A stretch of DNA of 35,374 bases, taken from NCBI GenBank assembly GCA_013288905.1, contig JABDAW010000011.1, forward strand, positions 1 to 35,374. Reading direction: 5' to 3'. The DNA is from Bacteroidota bacterium. GTDB lineage: Bacteria; Bacteroidota; Bacteroidia; AKYH767-A; JABDAW01. The notes under the pieces are model-generated. The model was not told the DNA's origin. It was given only the letters and a program-made list of their open reading frames with translations, and did not search any database. This document shows positions 18,590 through 28,106 of this stretch, piece after piece (within the stretch, counting starts at the first letter, position 1; each line of letters begins with the position of its first letter). Position numbers and translations under genes: made by a program.

Positions 18590-19270
18590 CTATTTCGCAA
18601 TCTTAGAAGCAGCAATAAGGCTCTTTGGGAATAGATAAAATCGTTCGATAATAAAATCGCTGCCTTTAAATAAATGCCAGAATTCTTTTTTGGTAAGCAT
18701 CCTGTTCTCTTCAAAACCTTGGGTGGCTTTGTCGAAATCATAGTGCTTAAACTTCATTAAAATTTTTGTCTGCATAGTGCGGGGAAGCCAATGAATAAAA
18801 GGAAGAACATAGTGCGGCTCGACGGGGAATCCATAGTTTGGAGTCTGGATAAAATAATATTTTGCGATACGATTGACTTCATTCGCCATCATCTTTATTC
18901 GATTCCAATTGCCCACATGTTCTATCACAGAATTGGAATGAGCTATGTCAAATTGCTTGTCCTTTATAGTATTCATATCACAGGCATCAGCAATCAGGGA
19001 AGAGAATTTTACATTTGGAATAACTACTTCTTTAAAGATTTTATACTCCTCAATATTCGCCAAAGTGATATTGAAAGTAATGCCCGGAAACTTCTCAAAT
19101 GGGAAGATGCTCCAATAGAAATAATTGCCACCGATGTCACAGATACTTATCTCCTTTTTCTTTTCGATACTGATTACTTTTTCAATAAAACCAAGGAGAT
19201 GTTTTATTCTTTTCTTCCTTAATCTTGACCGAAAAGAATTAGGATTTGAGATGTCTATAATACTTGACAT
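18590..19270 (-). CDS. Class I SAM-dependent methyltransferase
   Basis: 226 aa; ISICDIGGNYFYW, FDIAHSNSVIEHVGNW motifs. Confidence 0.75.
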   Translation of the reverse strand: MSSIIDISNPNSFRSRLRKKRIKHLLGFIEKVISIEKKKEISICDIGGNYFYWSIFPFEKFPGITFNITLANIEEYKIFKEVVIPNVKFSSLIADACDMNTIKDKQFDIAHSNSVIEHVGNWNRIKMMANEVNRIAKYYFIQTPNYGFPVEPHYVLPFIHWLPRTMQTKILMKFKHYDFDKATQGFEENRMLTKKEFWHLFKGSDFIIERFYLFPKSLIAASKIAK

Positions 19271-19300
19271 AATTGTGATATTATTGATTAATTTAATGAT

Positions 19301-20167
19301 TTATTTCCACCATAGAGAATTAAAAGCCATGGTCAGATTATCTTTAAAAGATTTCTTTTTATTGATGGACGAAGTCGTTTTCTCCATCACAATTTCAGTC
19401 TTAAGCCGAAGCCTGTTTCCATCAAATAAACAACCTGTTTTTAATGGCGAATAAGATTGAGTAAGACCAATGGAATTCGACAAATCTAAACCTAAAGACT
19501 CTGAAATGCGGGTTAATGTTTTAGCAGGTTCATTAGTAAGCTCTTCGAGAGTAATACTCACTACTTTAGAATCTTTCTTAATTTTTTTGAGAATAAATAC
19601 GCAGAGAAGATTAACACAACACAGATAAAGATTGGCCATCAACCAACTCTTAGGCGGTTGCTCAATGTCCTTCTTGGCAAAGGATTGCACGACATCCACA
19701 GGATTTCTTTTGATATAAACGAAGCTGATATTCTCTTTATATAGTTGAGCCAGATGATAGGCTCTGCAGGGATATTTTGAGGAATCCACAATGTATTCCT
19801 GCTCGACTTGATTTGATAACGTATCAAAAAATACTTGTAGATATTCATGATAATCGTTTAATGATTTATCGGTTTTAGAACCAAACATTATTCTGAAAAT
19901 TCCAAGATGATATTCGAACTTGTTGATAAGATTATTCAAGCCTTTCAAATCATACTTTTTATAGCTGTTCAAAAAAATTGTTTTGAATGTATTCCAAAAT
20001 GAAAACTTAGAATTATCTTTCTCCAACAAAGGCGGGATGCCATTCCTGATAGGGAAACGATTCAATTCACCGGCACTAAACATCTCTGGATTATTACCCA
20101 AAACAATGTCCAAAAGTGTAGTTCCGCTTCTGCCCGCACCTATGATATAAATTATCTTTTTATTCAT
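19301..20167 (-). CDS. Sulfotransferase family protein
   Basis: 288 aa; 5'-PSB-like GAGRSGTTLLDIVLGNNPEMFSAGE and SFVYIKRNPVDVVQSFAKKDI. Confidence 0.82.
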   Translation of the reverse strand: MNKKIIYIIGAGRSGTTLLDIVLGNNPEMFSAGELNRFPIRNGIPPLLEKDNSKFSFWNTFKTIFLNSYKKYDLKGLNNLINKFEYHLGIFRIMFGSKTDKSLNDYHEYLQVFFDTLSNQVEQEYIVDSSKYPCRAYHLAQLYKENISFVYIKRNPVDVVQSFAKKDIEQPPKSWLMANLYLCCVNLLCVFILKKIKKDSKVVSITLEELTNEPAKTLTRISESLGLDLSNSIGLTQSYSPLKTGCLFDGNRLRLKTEIVMEKTTSSINKKKSFKDNLTMAFNSLWWK

Positions 20168-20170
20168 AAT

Positions 20171-20683
20171 CTATTTTCTGCTTTTAATGATTTTTGCAGG
20201 AGTTCCACCCACAATGACATACTCCGGAACATCCTTAGTAACCACAGAACCGGCAGCAATAATACTTCCTTTACCAATCCTTACTCCAGGCATTACTATT
20301 GCATTTCTGCCTATCCATACATCATCTTCAATGATGACTTTATTCCCAACCACCTTTCCCTGTTTGACCATTGGAATATCTGTCCTCTCGAAGTTATGCA
20401 TGTTTGCAATTAAAGAAACATAGGGAGCAATCATAACATAGTCACCAATGACGGCACCTTGAATAAAAACTCTTTCATTAATCTGACAAGACTTCCCGAT
20501 AGTTACACGACCAGGACCGCTGATATATATGTGATCTTCAAAGCGAGTGTTATCGCCCTTTTTCATAATCTTCAAAACATGAATCATATACCATACACGG
20601 ATGGTATTTGAAAACTTAACATATCTGTAATTGGGCAGATAGGTAATGAAAATATAATAGAAAAAGTAAGATAATTTTTTCAT
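20171..20683 (-). CDS. Left-handed beta-helix (hexapeptide) acyltransferase
   Basis: 170 aa; [55 protein letters not shown]. Confidence 0.92.
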   Translation of the reverse strand: MKKLSYFFYYIFITYLPNYRYVKFSNTIRVWYMIHVLKIMKKGDNTRFEDHIYISGPGRVTIGKSCQINERVFIQGAVIGDYVMIAPYVSLIANMHNFERTDIPMVKQGKVVGNKVIIEDDVWIGRNAIVMPGVRIGKGSIIAAGSVVTKDVPEYVIVGGTPAKIIKSRK

Positions 20684-20686
20684 ACT

Positions 20687-21742
20687 CTAATTTAGTTTTG
20701 AATCCATAGCTATAGATTTATATAGTGTTTCAAGCTCCTTACAAACATTCTGTAATGAAAACTGTTTGTTTGAATTTAATGCATTTTGAGAAAGAAGTTT
20801 ATATTCTTCATTTGAAATCATTGAAGCTTTTTTCATTTCATTTCCTAAGGCTTCAGGAGTATTTTCTTTAAGAATATATCCATTGAAATTATTAATCACC
20901 TGATCTAATAATCCCCCTGTTGGCGCAATAATAACTGGAGTACCGCTATACATACTTTCCGTCACAACCAATCCAAAGGCATCTAATCGAGAAGACATAA
21001 CTAAGAATTTGGCTTTGTTATAAAGATCAACTAATTTATCATGATCAATGTTTAAGAAGATTGAAATATTATATGTCTTTTGCAAATCCTTTATATCATC
21101 CAAATATTCTCCTGAACCCACAAAACAAATCCGAAGATCTTTATCATCCAATAACTTTATGGCATCAATAAATATATCAACACCTTTATGATTATAGAAA
21201 GACCCGATAAACAAAAAATCATACTCCTTAACCGTATCTTTTATTAAATAAAATTTTGTCGCATCAACCCCGGCACACAGGACTTTTGAATCTTTAGGGT
21301 GAATATATTCTTTAATATAGTTCAACTCTTGGTTTCCAACTGCAAGGACGCAATCAATCTTCTCTGACATTGCCCGGTAGATTTTTGAAACAATATTATT
21401 CCCAATAAAATTCTTGTAATCTGAGCCATGAAAAGTAACTATGATTTTAGTCTTACGATGAAAGATTTTATATTGATAGGCAAGAAAAAAATGAGCAGCA
21501 AAAGCGTGAACATGAATCACATCATAGGTATTGAAAATCTTTGGAAGGAATCGAAAGTAAAAGGCAAAATATTTCAATATTGATCCAAACATTCCAGTGA
21601 ATGTTCTTTGCATATAAACCAAATCAATCTTTAAATCAGGAATCGTTTTCAGATATTCATATTGATTCTTAACAAAAATTCCAGCGTAAGGTTTTTCTTC
21701 GGAAGGATACATGTTAGAAATGATAAGTATTCGAGGCATCAA
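20687..21742 (-). CDS. GT4-family glycosyltransferase
   Basis: 351 aa; PYAGIFVKNQYEYL, DVIHVHAFAAHF, FIGSFYNHKGVDIFIDAIKLL, EAFGLV-like DAFGLVVTESMYSGTPVIIAPTGG. Confidence 0.9.
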   Translation of the reverse strand: MMPRILIISNMYPSEEKPYAGIFVKNQYEYLKTIPDLKIDLVYMQRTFTGMFGSILKYFAFYFRFLPKIFNTYDVIHVHAFAAHFFLAYQYKIFHRKTKIIVTFHGSDYKNFIGNNIVSKIYRAMSEKIDCVLAVGNQELNYIKEYIHPKDSKVLCAGVDATKFYLIKDTVKEYDFLFIGSFYNHKGVDIFIDAIKLLDDKDLRICFVGSGEYLDDIKDLQKTYNISIFLNIDHDKLVDLYNKAKFLVMSSRLDAFGLVVTESMYSGTPVIIAPTGGLLDQVINNFNGYILKENTPEALGNEMKKASMISNEEYKLLSQNALNSNKQFSLQNVCKELETLYKSIAMDSKLN

Positions 21743-21748
21743 AAAGAA

Positions 21749-23062
21749 TCATGCAAATTGAGGTGAATTTAAAACTGCAGCTATATGCCGCGCTATTTTT
21801 GGTCGTCTGCTTTGAGCAATAGCATACCTTTCTCTTGATAATTGAATATTTAAGAATACAGCGTAAATCATACATGGGTAGGCATTAATGAAAAGCGGAT
21901 GGACTACAAAATAAACTAATACAGTAAGGAAAATAATGTTGATATAGTGCATTCGTTCGGGATGATAAATTAATGTTCTCCGACAGAATAATCTAATAGT
22001 ATTCAGCAACCAGAAAATCAAAACAATGCCAACAAATCCCATTTCTCCTGCAATGGAAGCGAAGTTACTATCATAAGCTCCACCAGTCATCGTATCAAAT
22101 ACCCCGCGACTTCCAATTTTAATATCATCATAAACTTTACTGCCGATTGACAAAGAAGTTCCGAAGGTAGCCATACCCGTCCCAACAGGAAAATACATGT
22201 ACATAATTTTAAAACCATTATAAATCATAATACCCCGCAAATATTCTGATTGATCCTGCTTTTCGGTAATGGCAGTGAGATTTTTCTTGGTTCTGTCAAT
22301 GATAGATTGCCCCCATAACACCAATGCCACAGTAGATAAAACAGAAATAATAATAATGATAATGGCAGATAATATTTTATCCTTTTTCCCTAACAAAATA
22401 TAAGCAAAAGATAATGGAACAACTACCAAAGGGGTTCGGCTGCCGATTAATAGAATACAAACCATAGCAAATACTCCCGTAGATATTACAATCTTAGTAT
22501 AGCTGGGCATTCCATTAAAAAAATTGATGTAAATAAAAAGCAGCGAAAGCAAGATTCCAAGGTTATTGGGGTGCATCTCAAACCCCATCATCCTTAATTT
22601 CTTATCACGAATCATAATATCCTGGTTAAAGTAATTATTGAATTGTTCTTGCAGAATAAAATTAATAAGGATTCCTAAAGTTGAAAAAGCAAGTGTCATA
22701 AAAAAAAGGCGTTTAAAAAAAACATAATCATTTTTGAATATTTCATAAATGACATAAAATACAAGGAACCATTTCACATGGATAAAGGCACAAAGAATGG
22801 TATTGTTAAGATTGGAATAATACTTGCTGAAAAGGGAGACAATAACAAAAATAAATATGGTCAATAATGGACGTATGGCTAATTTGCTTATCCTCAGTTT
22901 GGTAATGAATTCAATACCGGTAATCATTAGAAAGGAACCCACAAAAAAGATGTCCGTATGGGTAAATATATCATGATTGCCTGTCAATGCATCAAACAGT
23001 TTATTGTATAACATAAACACCACCATCAGGGCATAAAACCAAAGCTTTATTTGTTTAATCAT
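21749..23062 (-). CDS. O-antigen ligase/polymerase-like membrane protein
   Basis: 437 aa multi-TM; ...EMHPNNLGILLSLLFIYINF..., GSRTPLVVVPLSFAYILLG resembling Wzy_C/WaaL proteins; position in glycan operon. Confidence 0.75.
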   Translation of the reverse strand: MIKQIKLWFYALMVVFMLYNKLFDALTGNHDIFTHTDIFFVGSFLMITGIEFITKLRISKLAIRPLLTIFIFVIVSLFSKYYSNLNNTILCAFIHVKWFLVFYVIYEIFKNDYVFFKRLFFMTLAFSTLGILINFILQEQFNNYFNQDIMIRDKKLRMMGFEMHPNNLGILLSLLFIYINFFNGMPSYTKIVISTGVFAMVCILLIGSRTPLVVVPLSFAYILLGKKDKILSAIIIIIISVLSTVALVLWGQSIIDRTKKNLTAITEKQDQSEYLRGIMIYNGFKIMYMYFPVGTGMATFGTSLSIGSKVYDDIKIGSRGVFDTMTGGAYDSNFASIAGEMGFVGIVLIFWLLNTIRLFCRRTLIYHPERMHYINIIFLTVLVYFVVHPLFINAYPCMIYAVFLNIQLSRERYAIAQSRRPKIARHIAAVLNSPQFA

Positions 23063-23960
23063 TTTGAAAACTGATATTTAATTCCTGTTGTAGTTTTTCT
23101 TTATCTTCTTTGAAATAATTAATTATTGATTCATCGGAAAAATTATTTTCCGATCGAGAAGAGACCATTGTTTCCTTCTCAATCGCTTCCTTTGAATTCA
23201 TTCTTCTTAACCTTGGAAGAATTTTTGTCATTACATACAATTTTGCAGGACGTGGAAGTATGGTTCTTAATGTCTTCATGATTAAAGGATTTGTGGTGAT
23301 TAATATTCCTTGAATCAATTTGGAACGAACTTCTACAGCTTCATTATAGTTTTTGGATGTATCAATAACAACATTATTTTCTATTTCTAAGAAATCAAAA
23401 ATTCTGGTAAAAACTTCCTTTGAATTATTCCTGAGTTCTGTATCTTTGATGATGAGAAAATTCTCGTTTGGAAAGTATTCAAACCAGTGCTTGAGATGTT
23501 TATAATATAAGCCATTATAAAAATAGGTAAGATCATAGTTTGGAGCTGCGGAAGCTAATCTTTCATTCTCCTTGTTGAAGGCATCCTTGAATGAATTATT
23601 TTGATCTTCCCAATTATTCTTTAAGGCATAGTTATAAGCTGAAGTTGCTCTCTTTATTGGGTCGCGAAGCATTACGATAAATTTCATTTCAGGATTATAT
23701 GCCTTAACTCTTTCAGGACATTTTGGATTAGGAAGCATGTGCACATACGAGCTGGCGATAACCTTTTGACCTTTGTATTTCGGAAAGAAAGAATGATAAT
23801 ATTTTTCACCTCGTTTGTAATGTTCATCATTGGCAAAATAAATAACTTCTTTGACTTCAGAAAAGTAAATATCAGGATGCTGATTCAAGTAGTGAAACAA
23901 TGAAGTTGTCCCTGCTTTTTGAGTACCGATAATTAAGAGATTTACCTTTTCTTTCATCAA
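23055..23960 (-). CDS. Sulfotransferase domain protein
   Basis: 301 aa; LLIIGTQKAGTTSLFHYLNQHPDIYFSEVKEVIYF and MKFIVMLRDPIKRATSAYNY. Confidence 0.88.
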   Translation of the reverse strand: MMKEKVNLLIIGTQKAGTTSLFHYLNQHPDIYFSEVKEVIYFANDEHYKRGEKYYHSFFPKYKGQKVIASSYVHMLPNPKCPERVKAYNPEMKFIVMLRDPIKRATSAYNYALKNNWEDQNNSFKDAFNKENERLASAAPNYDLTYFYNGLYYKHLKHWFEYFPNENFLIIKDTELRNNSKEVFTRIFDFLEIENNVVIDTSKNYNEAVEVRSKLIQGILITTNPLIMKTLRTILPRPAKLYVMTKILPRLRRMNSKEAIEKETMVSSRSENNFSDESIINYFKEDKEKLQQELNISFQND

Positions 23961-25345
23961 TTATTAACCGCAAAATTTGAATAGTGTTTCCTTAATATAT
24001 TTATTCCCGGAAAGTAAATGGAGATGATATTTAGTTTTCGTTTGATGGCTATTACTGCCATAAAATTCCACAAAACAACAGTAATAGAATTTGCAATGGC
24101 TGCGCCAAGAACTCCCATGATTGGAATAAAGATTATGCATAAAACGATGTTCATCATACTTGTGAAAAGGATGATGTTTTGATAAATTCTTTGGTAGCCG
24201 GTCATGATTAATAAATATCCTACCGATCCGGAAATTATTCCAAGAAATTGTCCGATGGTCATAATAATTAAAGGGGTACTTCCAATGATGAAGGCTTTGC
24301 CAAAGAACTTTAAAAACAATTCCGGGAAGGTACAAAATGCGATCAACACGGGCAGCGAAGAAAAGAATATCATTTGCGTAGATTTTGTAACGAATCTTTG
24401 AAACCCTTCCATATCGCCTTTGGTAAATAATTCAGAAAACTTAGGTGCCGAAATACTATTAATCGCCAGTAGGAAAATACTGGATATGGAGGATATTCTT
24501 TGGATGGTATTAAAGACTCCCACATCTACATCGGTACCATAAATCCCAAGGATAAAAGTGGCTGTCCAGTTTTGAATAAAAAAGATGGAACTCGCCAGTA
24601 GCATGGGCATTGATACATTCAGCAATTCACTATAGGGAATGGTATGTGTGACTTTCACTTTAAAGAACTTACTGGTTCTCAGCCATACAATCATGCTTAA
24701 GAAAAAGGTAATCAGTACAGAAAGATTTTGTGCCATCACTGCTGTCGAATTGCAGTATTTCCTGGGAACAAATTTCCCTCCGAAATAAATCAATACTCCG
24801 AGCATAATCAAGGCACTGAAAAGATAAAGCGATACCGAATTAAAGAACATAAAGGTGCCGACTTTCTTCAATCCTCGAAGGCATTCGAAATTCAAATAAG
24901 TTAAAGCCAGAGGTGTGACCAAAAAACCTTGCACCCTAATAAACTCCTCGAGATAGGGTTTGTGAAAAACGCCATTAGCTAAAATCGGAGCGATAAAATA
25001 AAGCAATATTCCCAAAGGAACTGAAACGGCAAGTATCACCAAAAAAGCCTTCACATAAATTTCCTTAACCAATTCAGGTTTATCTTGGGAATGATATTGG
25101 GCGATAAATTTGAGACTTGCGGTCTCGACACCAACTTTACCTATAATATTTGCAAAATTGAGAATCACAAAGACCAAAGAAGCAACCCCCAAAGCATCTG
25201 CGCCATAATATCGAGTTGTAATTATAGTGGCAAGGAAGGCAATAACAGTTCCGAAGACCTTAACACCAAAAGACATAATGCTTCCGTGCAACAGTTCTTT
25301 AAAATCAATATCGTGCTTTAATAAATGTCTGAATTTTGTAATCAT
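23957..25345 (-). CDS. Wzx/flippase-like polysaccharide exporter
   Basis: 462 aa multi-TM; N-term GSIMSFGVKVFGTVIAFLATIITTRYYGADALGVASL typical of the MATE/MVF flippase superfamily; 4-nt overlap with downstream gene. Confidence 0.85.
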   Translation of the reverse strand: MITKFRHLLKHDIDFKELLHGSIMSFGVKVFGTVIAFLATIITTRYYGADALGVASLVFVILNFANIIGKVGVETASLKFIAQYHSQDKPELVKEIYVKAFLVILAVSVPLGILLYFIAPILANGVFHKPYLEEFIRVQGFLVTPLALTYLNFECLRGLKKVGTFMFFNSVSLYLFSALIMLGVLIYFGGKFVPRKYCNSTAVMAQNLSVLITFFLSMIVWLRTSKFFKVKVTHTIPYSELLNVSMPMLLASSIFFIQNWTATFILGIYGTDVDVGVFNTIQRISSISSIFLLAINSISAPKFSELFTKGDMEGFQRFVTKSTQMIFFSSLPVLIAFCTFPELFLKFFGKAFIIGSTPLIIMTIGQFLGIISGSVGYLLIMTGYQRIYQNIILFTSMMNIVLCIIFIPIMGVLGAAIANSITVVLWNFMAVIAIKRKLNIISIYFPGINILRKHYSNFAVNN

Positions 25346-25376
25346 TCTTCAACTCTCACCGCCTTGTTTCGGGGTG

Positions 25377-25384
25377 CAAAGATA
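25377..25384 (-). promoter_or_regulatory. TATCTTTG -7-like element upstream of the polysaccharide operon
   Basis: Minus-strand TATCTTTGC 32 nt upstream of ATG 25345; no clear -33 element found. Confidence 0.4.
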
Positions 25385-25512
25385 ATATTCTTTTCGGGCT
25401 TGATAATGAGAATAATCTTTATCTTCGTTTTGTTGTTGCTCCTCAAGAAGTCGCAATCACAAAACGGAAAAGTTATGAGTTGTCCGCGAACTCATAACTC
25501 ATACTTAATAAC

Positions 25513-26925
25513 TCATAACTCCTTCACGAACTTCCCGCGTATACTGGAACTATTGCTTCTTACCTCATAGAAATAAAGCCCTGCGTTCCAGGTGGAAATA
25601 GTGATGGTATTATCAATGCCGGTAAGCATTTCTTTATAGACTTCTGTGCCGAGAAGGTCGGTGATTGTCAATTGACAATTAACAATTGACAATTGAGTGT
25701 GGATGTTTAGAACGGTGGTGGCGGGATTGGGATAGACAGTTATTCCATAAGATTTTTCTATCTCAACGATTCCGCTTCCTACATTGGTATTACATGAAAA
25801 TTGATCCTCATTTACGGTCATTCCATCACCAAGTTGCCCTGCCCAATTATTACCTGTAGCACAAATCACATTCGTCGGGGTTTTTATTCCGCAAGTATGT
25901 GTTCCTGGGACCACATTGTTTTGAAGGTATCCCCGAGCAGGTGATACATCAATCCAACTGTGATCTGTACCGATTAATTCCGGAGAATTCTGCTGCGTAG
26001 TTGAGCCGTCTCCCAATTGTCCATAGCCATTATATCCCCAGCCATAGAGCGTGCTATCAGCCTTTATTGCAAAGGCATGACAAGAACCTGCAGCAATTTT
26101 CACCCAGTCAGAATCGGTTCCTATTTGCAATGGAAAATCTTCATTAAAGGTATTTCCAAAACCTAATTGTCCATTCCCGTTAAAGCCCCATGACCAGATA
26201 GTATGGTTCGATTTCAATGCCATGCAATAGGCAAATCCTGCCGAAATTGCTATCCAATCAGTATCTGATTCCACTTGAGTAAATATGGAATCTATTCCAG
26301 AAAAACTACCATTCCCCAATTGCCCTCCTGCATCCTGTCCTGTTGCCCAGATGGTGCCATCTGATTTCAGGGCAAGGCTGTGTTCGCCCCCACCGGCAAC
26401 CTTGAGCCATTTTGAATTGAGACCTACATGTGTTGGAATTAATTTATTCACCGTCGTGCTGTCATCCAATTCTCCATTCCCATTCCAACCCCATGACCAA
26501 AGGCTGCTATCTTTTTGTATGGCAAAAGAAAAGTTCGATCCGCAGGTAATATTTTTCCAATTATTTCCGGTCCCTATACGAATCGGTTCATAAAGACCAG
26601 TTAGAGAATTTATTCCCAACTGACCATCATTATTAGAACCCCAAGACCATAATGAGCCATCTGATTTTAAGGCTAAACAATGAAAAGCTCCGGTGGCAAT
26701 ATCAGCCCAGTTATGGTCCGTCCCGATTTGCATGGGCGAAGATTGGCGAAGGGTATCGCCATGACCTAATTGCCCATTATAATTGTATCCCCATGACCAC
26801 AGCGTACTATCCGAACGCAGACCGACGGAGAAATCGCCGCCGCAAGAAACCTTCAGCCAGGTTTGGGAATAAGTGCTCAGGCTAATTATTGCTAACACGA
26901 TAAGGATTTGGAATGTTCTATTCAT
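25513..26925 (-). CDS. Secreted RCC1-repeat protein with T9SS type A sorting domain
   Basis: 470 aa; repeated WSWGxNxxGQLGxG...xPxxIGTDxxW units; C-terminal YGITVYPNPATTVLNI...GLYFYEVRSNSSSIRGKFVKEL. Confidence 0.9.
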   Translation of the reverse strand: MNRTFQILIVLAIISLSTYSQTWLKVSCGGDFSVGLRSDSTLWSWGYNYNGQLGHGDTLRQSSPMQIGTDHNWADIATGAFHCLALKSDGSLWSWGSNNDGQLGINSLTGLYEPIRIGTGNNWKNITCGSNFSFAIQKDSSLWSWGWNGNGELDDSTTVNKLIPTHVGLNSKWLKVAGGGEHSLALKSDGTIWATGQDAGGQLGNGSFSGIDSIFTQVESDTDWIAISAGFAYCMALKSNHTIWSWGFNGNGQLGFGNTFNEDFPLQIGTDSDWVKIAAGSCHAFAIKADSTLYGWGYNGYGQLGDGSTTQQNSPELIGTDHSWIDVSPARGYLQNNVVPGTHTCGIKTPTNVICATGNNWAGQLGDGMTVNEDQFSCNTNVGSGIVEIEKSYGITVYPNPATTVLNIHTQLSIVNCQLTITDLLGTEVYKEMLTGIDNTITISTWNAGLYFYEVRSNSSSIRGKFVKEL

Positions 26926-27035
26926 ATTATTTATTATTAGTTATACTTTTTAATTTATGGCGACAAAACTATAAAATAAATCTGTATTCCATCCGACCAT
27001 TCCCAAAAACTTCTCAAAATAGCTGCTATATATAA

Positions 27036-27251
27036 CTACCGTGTACCCACATCTTTTAAATTAAAAAAAGCAATAATGAATATTGAACAAGGAATTTTGA
27101 ATATTGATTTAGAAGGTTAAATTTAGAAGAAAAGAAGTCAGCATACAACTATGTTCATAGTTAACGAACTTCAATATTCAAAATTCCTTGTTCAATATTC
27201 ATTATTGTTTTCTTCCTTTTTCCTTAATAAAAAGATGTGGGTACACGGTAG
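27036..27251. mobile_element. MITE-like element B (216 bp)
   Basis: Same TIR as element A (ctaccgtgtacccacatctttt 27036-27057 / aaaagatgtgggtacacggtag 27230-27251); unrelated internal perfect 37-bp IR 27071-27107 / 27171-27207; flanks ctatatataa vs atatatagga match 7/10. Confidence 0.8.
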
Positions 27252-27402
27252 ATATATAGGAGTGTTTTTATTGAGGATAATCGGAAATTATTTTTCATGG
27301 GGCAAAGGTAAGCAATCAGTTCAGTATTAGAAAAACACATCCCTGGATGAATCCTTATAAAGTTTATTTCCTAATAGTATGACATATTGACAAAAATCTT
27401 AA

Positions 27403-27432
27403 TTGATAGTTTAGCGAAATTCCCTATTTTTG
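27403..27432 (+). promoter_or_regulatory. Bacteroidota-type promoter (TTG-N19-TATTTTTG) for rlmH
   Basis: TTG 27403-27405, 19-nt spacer, TATTTTTG 27425-27432, 37 nt before ATG 27470. Confidence 0.6.
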
Positions 27433-27469
27433 CAACCCAGATAAATAATCCAAAATACAGATCATTCCA

Positions 27470-27931
27470 TTGAAGATAAACCTCCTCCTGACTGGAAAAA
27501 CCGAAGGTGATATAATTCTTAGCGGCGTTAAACTCTATCAAAACCGCTTGACGAGATATGCTGATTTCGCGATTACCGAGATATCTGTCCTCAAAAATAC
27601 AGCGAATCTTTCTGAAAAAGAAATCAAAAGAAAAGAAGCTGAATTGATCCTGAAAAAGATCAGTGATAAGGATTTTGTGATTCTTCTTGATGAAAAAGGA
27701 AAGGAATATACATCGGTAGAATTCTCAACTTTTCTTAATAAACAGAATAAACCAATTACCTTCATCGTCGGTGGTGCTTATGGTTTTGATGAAGCGATTT
27801 ATAATAGAGCGAATGGAATGGTTTCACTTTCTAAAATGACCTTCACGCATCAGATGATTCGTTTGATTTTTGTGGAACAACTCTATCGCGCCATGACGAT
27901 TCTTAATGGCGAACCGTACCACCACAGTTAG
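27470..27931 (+). CDS. rlmH: 23S rRNA (pseudouridine1915-N3)-methyltransferase RlmH
   Basis: 153 aa; LLLTGKT, YQNRLTRYADF, LLDEKGKEYTSVEFS, ITFIVGGAYGFDEAIYNRANGMVSLSKMTFTHQMIRLIFVEQLYRAMTILNGEPYHH. Confidence 0.96.
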   Translation: MKINLLLTGKTEGDIILSGVKLYQNRLTRYADFAITEISVLKNTANLSEKEIKRKEAELILKKISDKDFVILLDEKGKEYTSVEFSTFLNKQNKPITFIVGGAYGFDEAIYNRANGMVSLSKMTFTHQMIRLIFVEQLYRAMTILNGEPYHHS

Positions 27932-27973
27932 TGAATAGTAAACCGTGAATAGTGAACAGTACATCATTATTCA

Positions 27974-28106
27974 CTATTTCACGACAATCATCTTCTTAGC
28001 CCCGGTAGCGCTCTATTGGTGAGGAGTTGATAGAAGTAGGTGCCGGAATGCAGGTCGCTGTTGTTGATCAAGTTTTGAAAAGTATTTACTGAATATGATA
28101 TCTTAT
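27974..28106 (-). pseudogene. Orphan T9SS C-terminal sorting domain remnant with frameshift
   Basis: Minus frames read IDKISYSVNTFQNLINNSDLHSGTYFYQLLTNR then, after a frame change, SATGAKKMIVVK* (stop at 27974-27976). Confidence 0.65.

Noticed and set aside
18791-19222. 143 aa plus ORF antisense to the methyltransferase
   Set aside because: The minus-strand product has clear methyltransferase motifs and the operon context; the plus ORF looks like an antisense shadow.
23964-24335. 123 aa minus ORF inside the flippase gene
   Set aside because: Same strand, alternative frame within a clear membrane-protein CDS; composition His/Tyr-rich and atypical.
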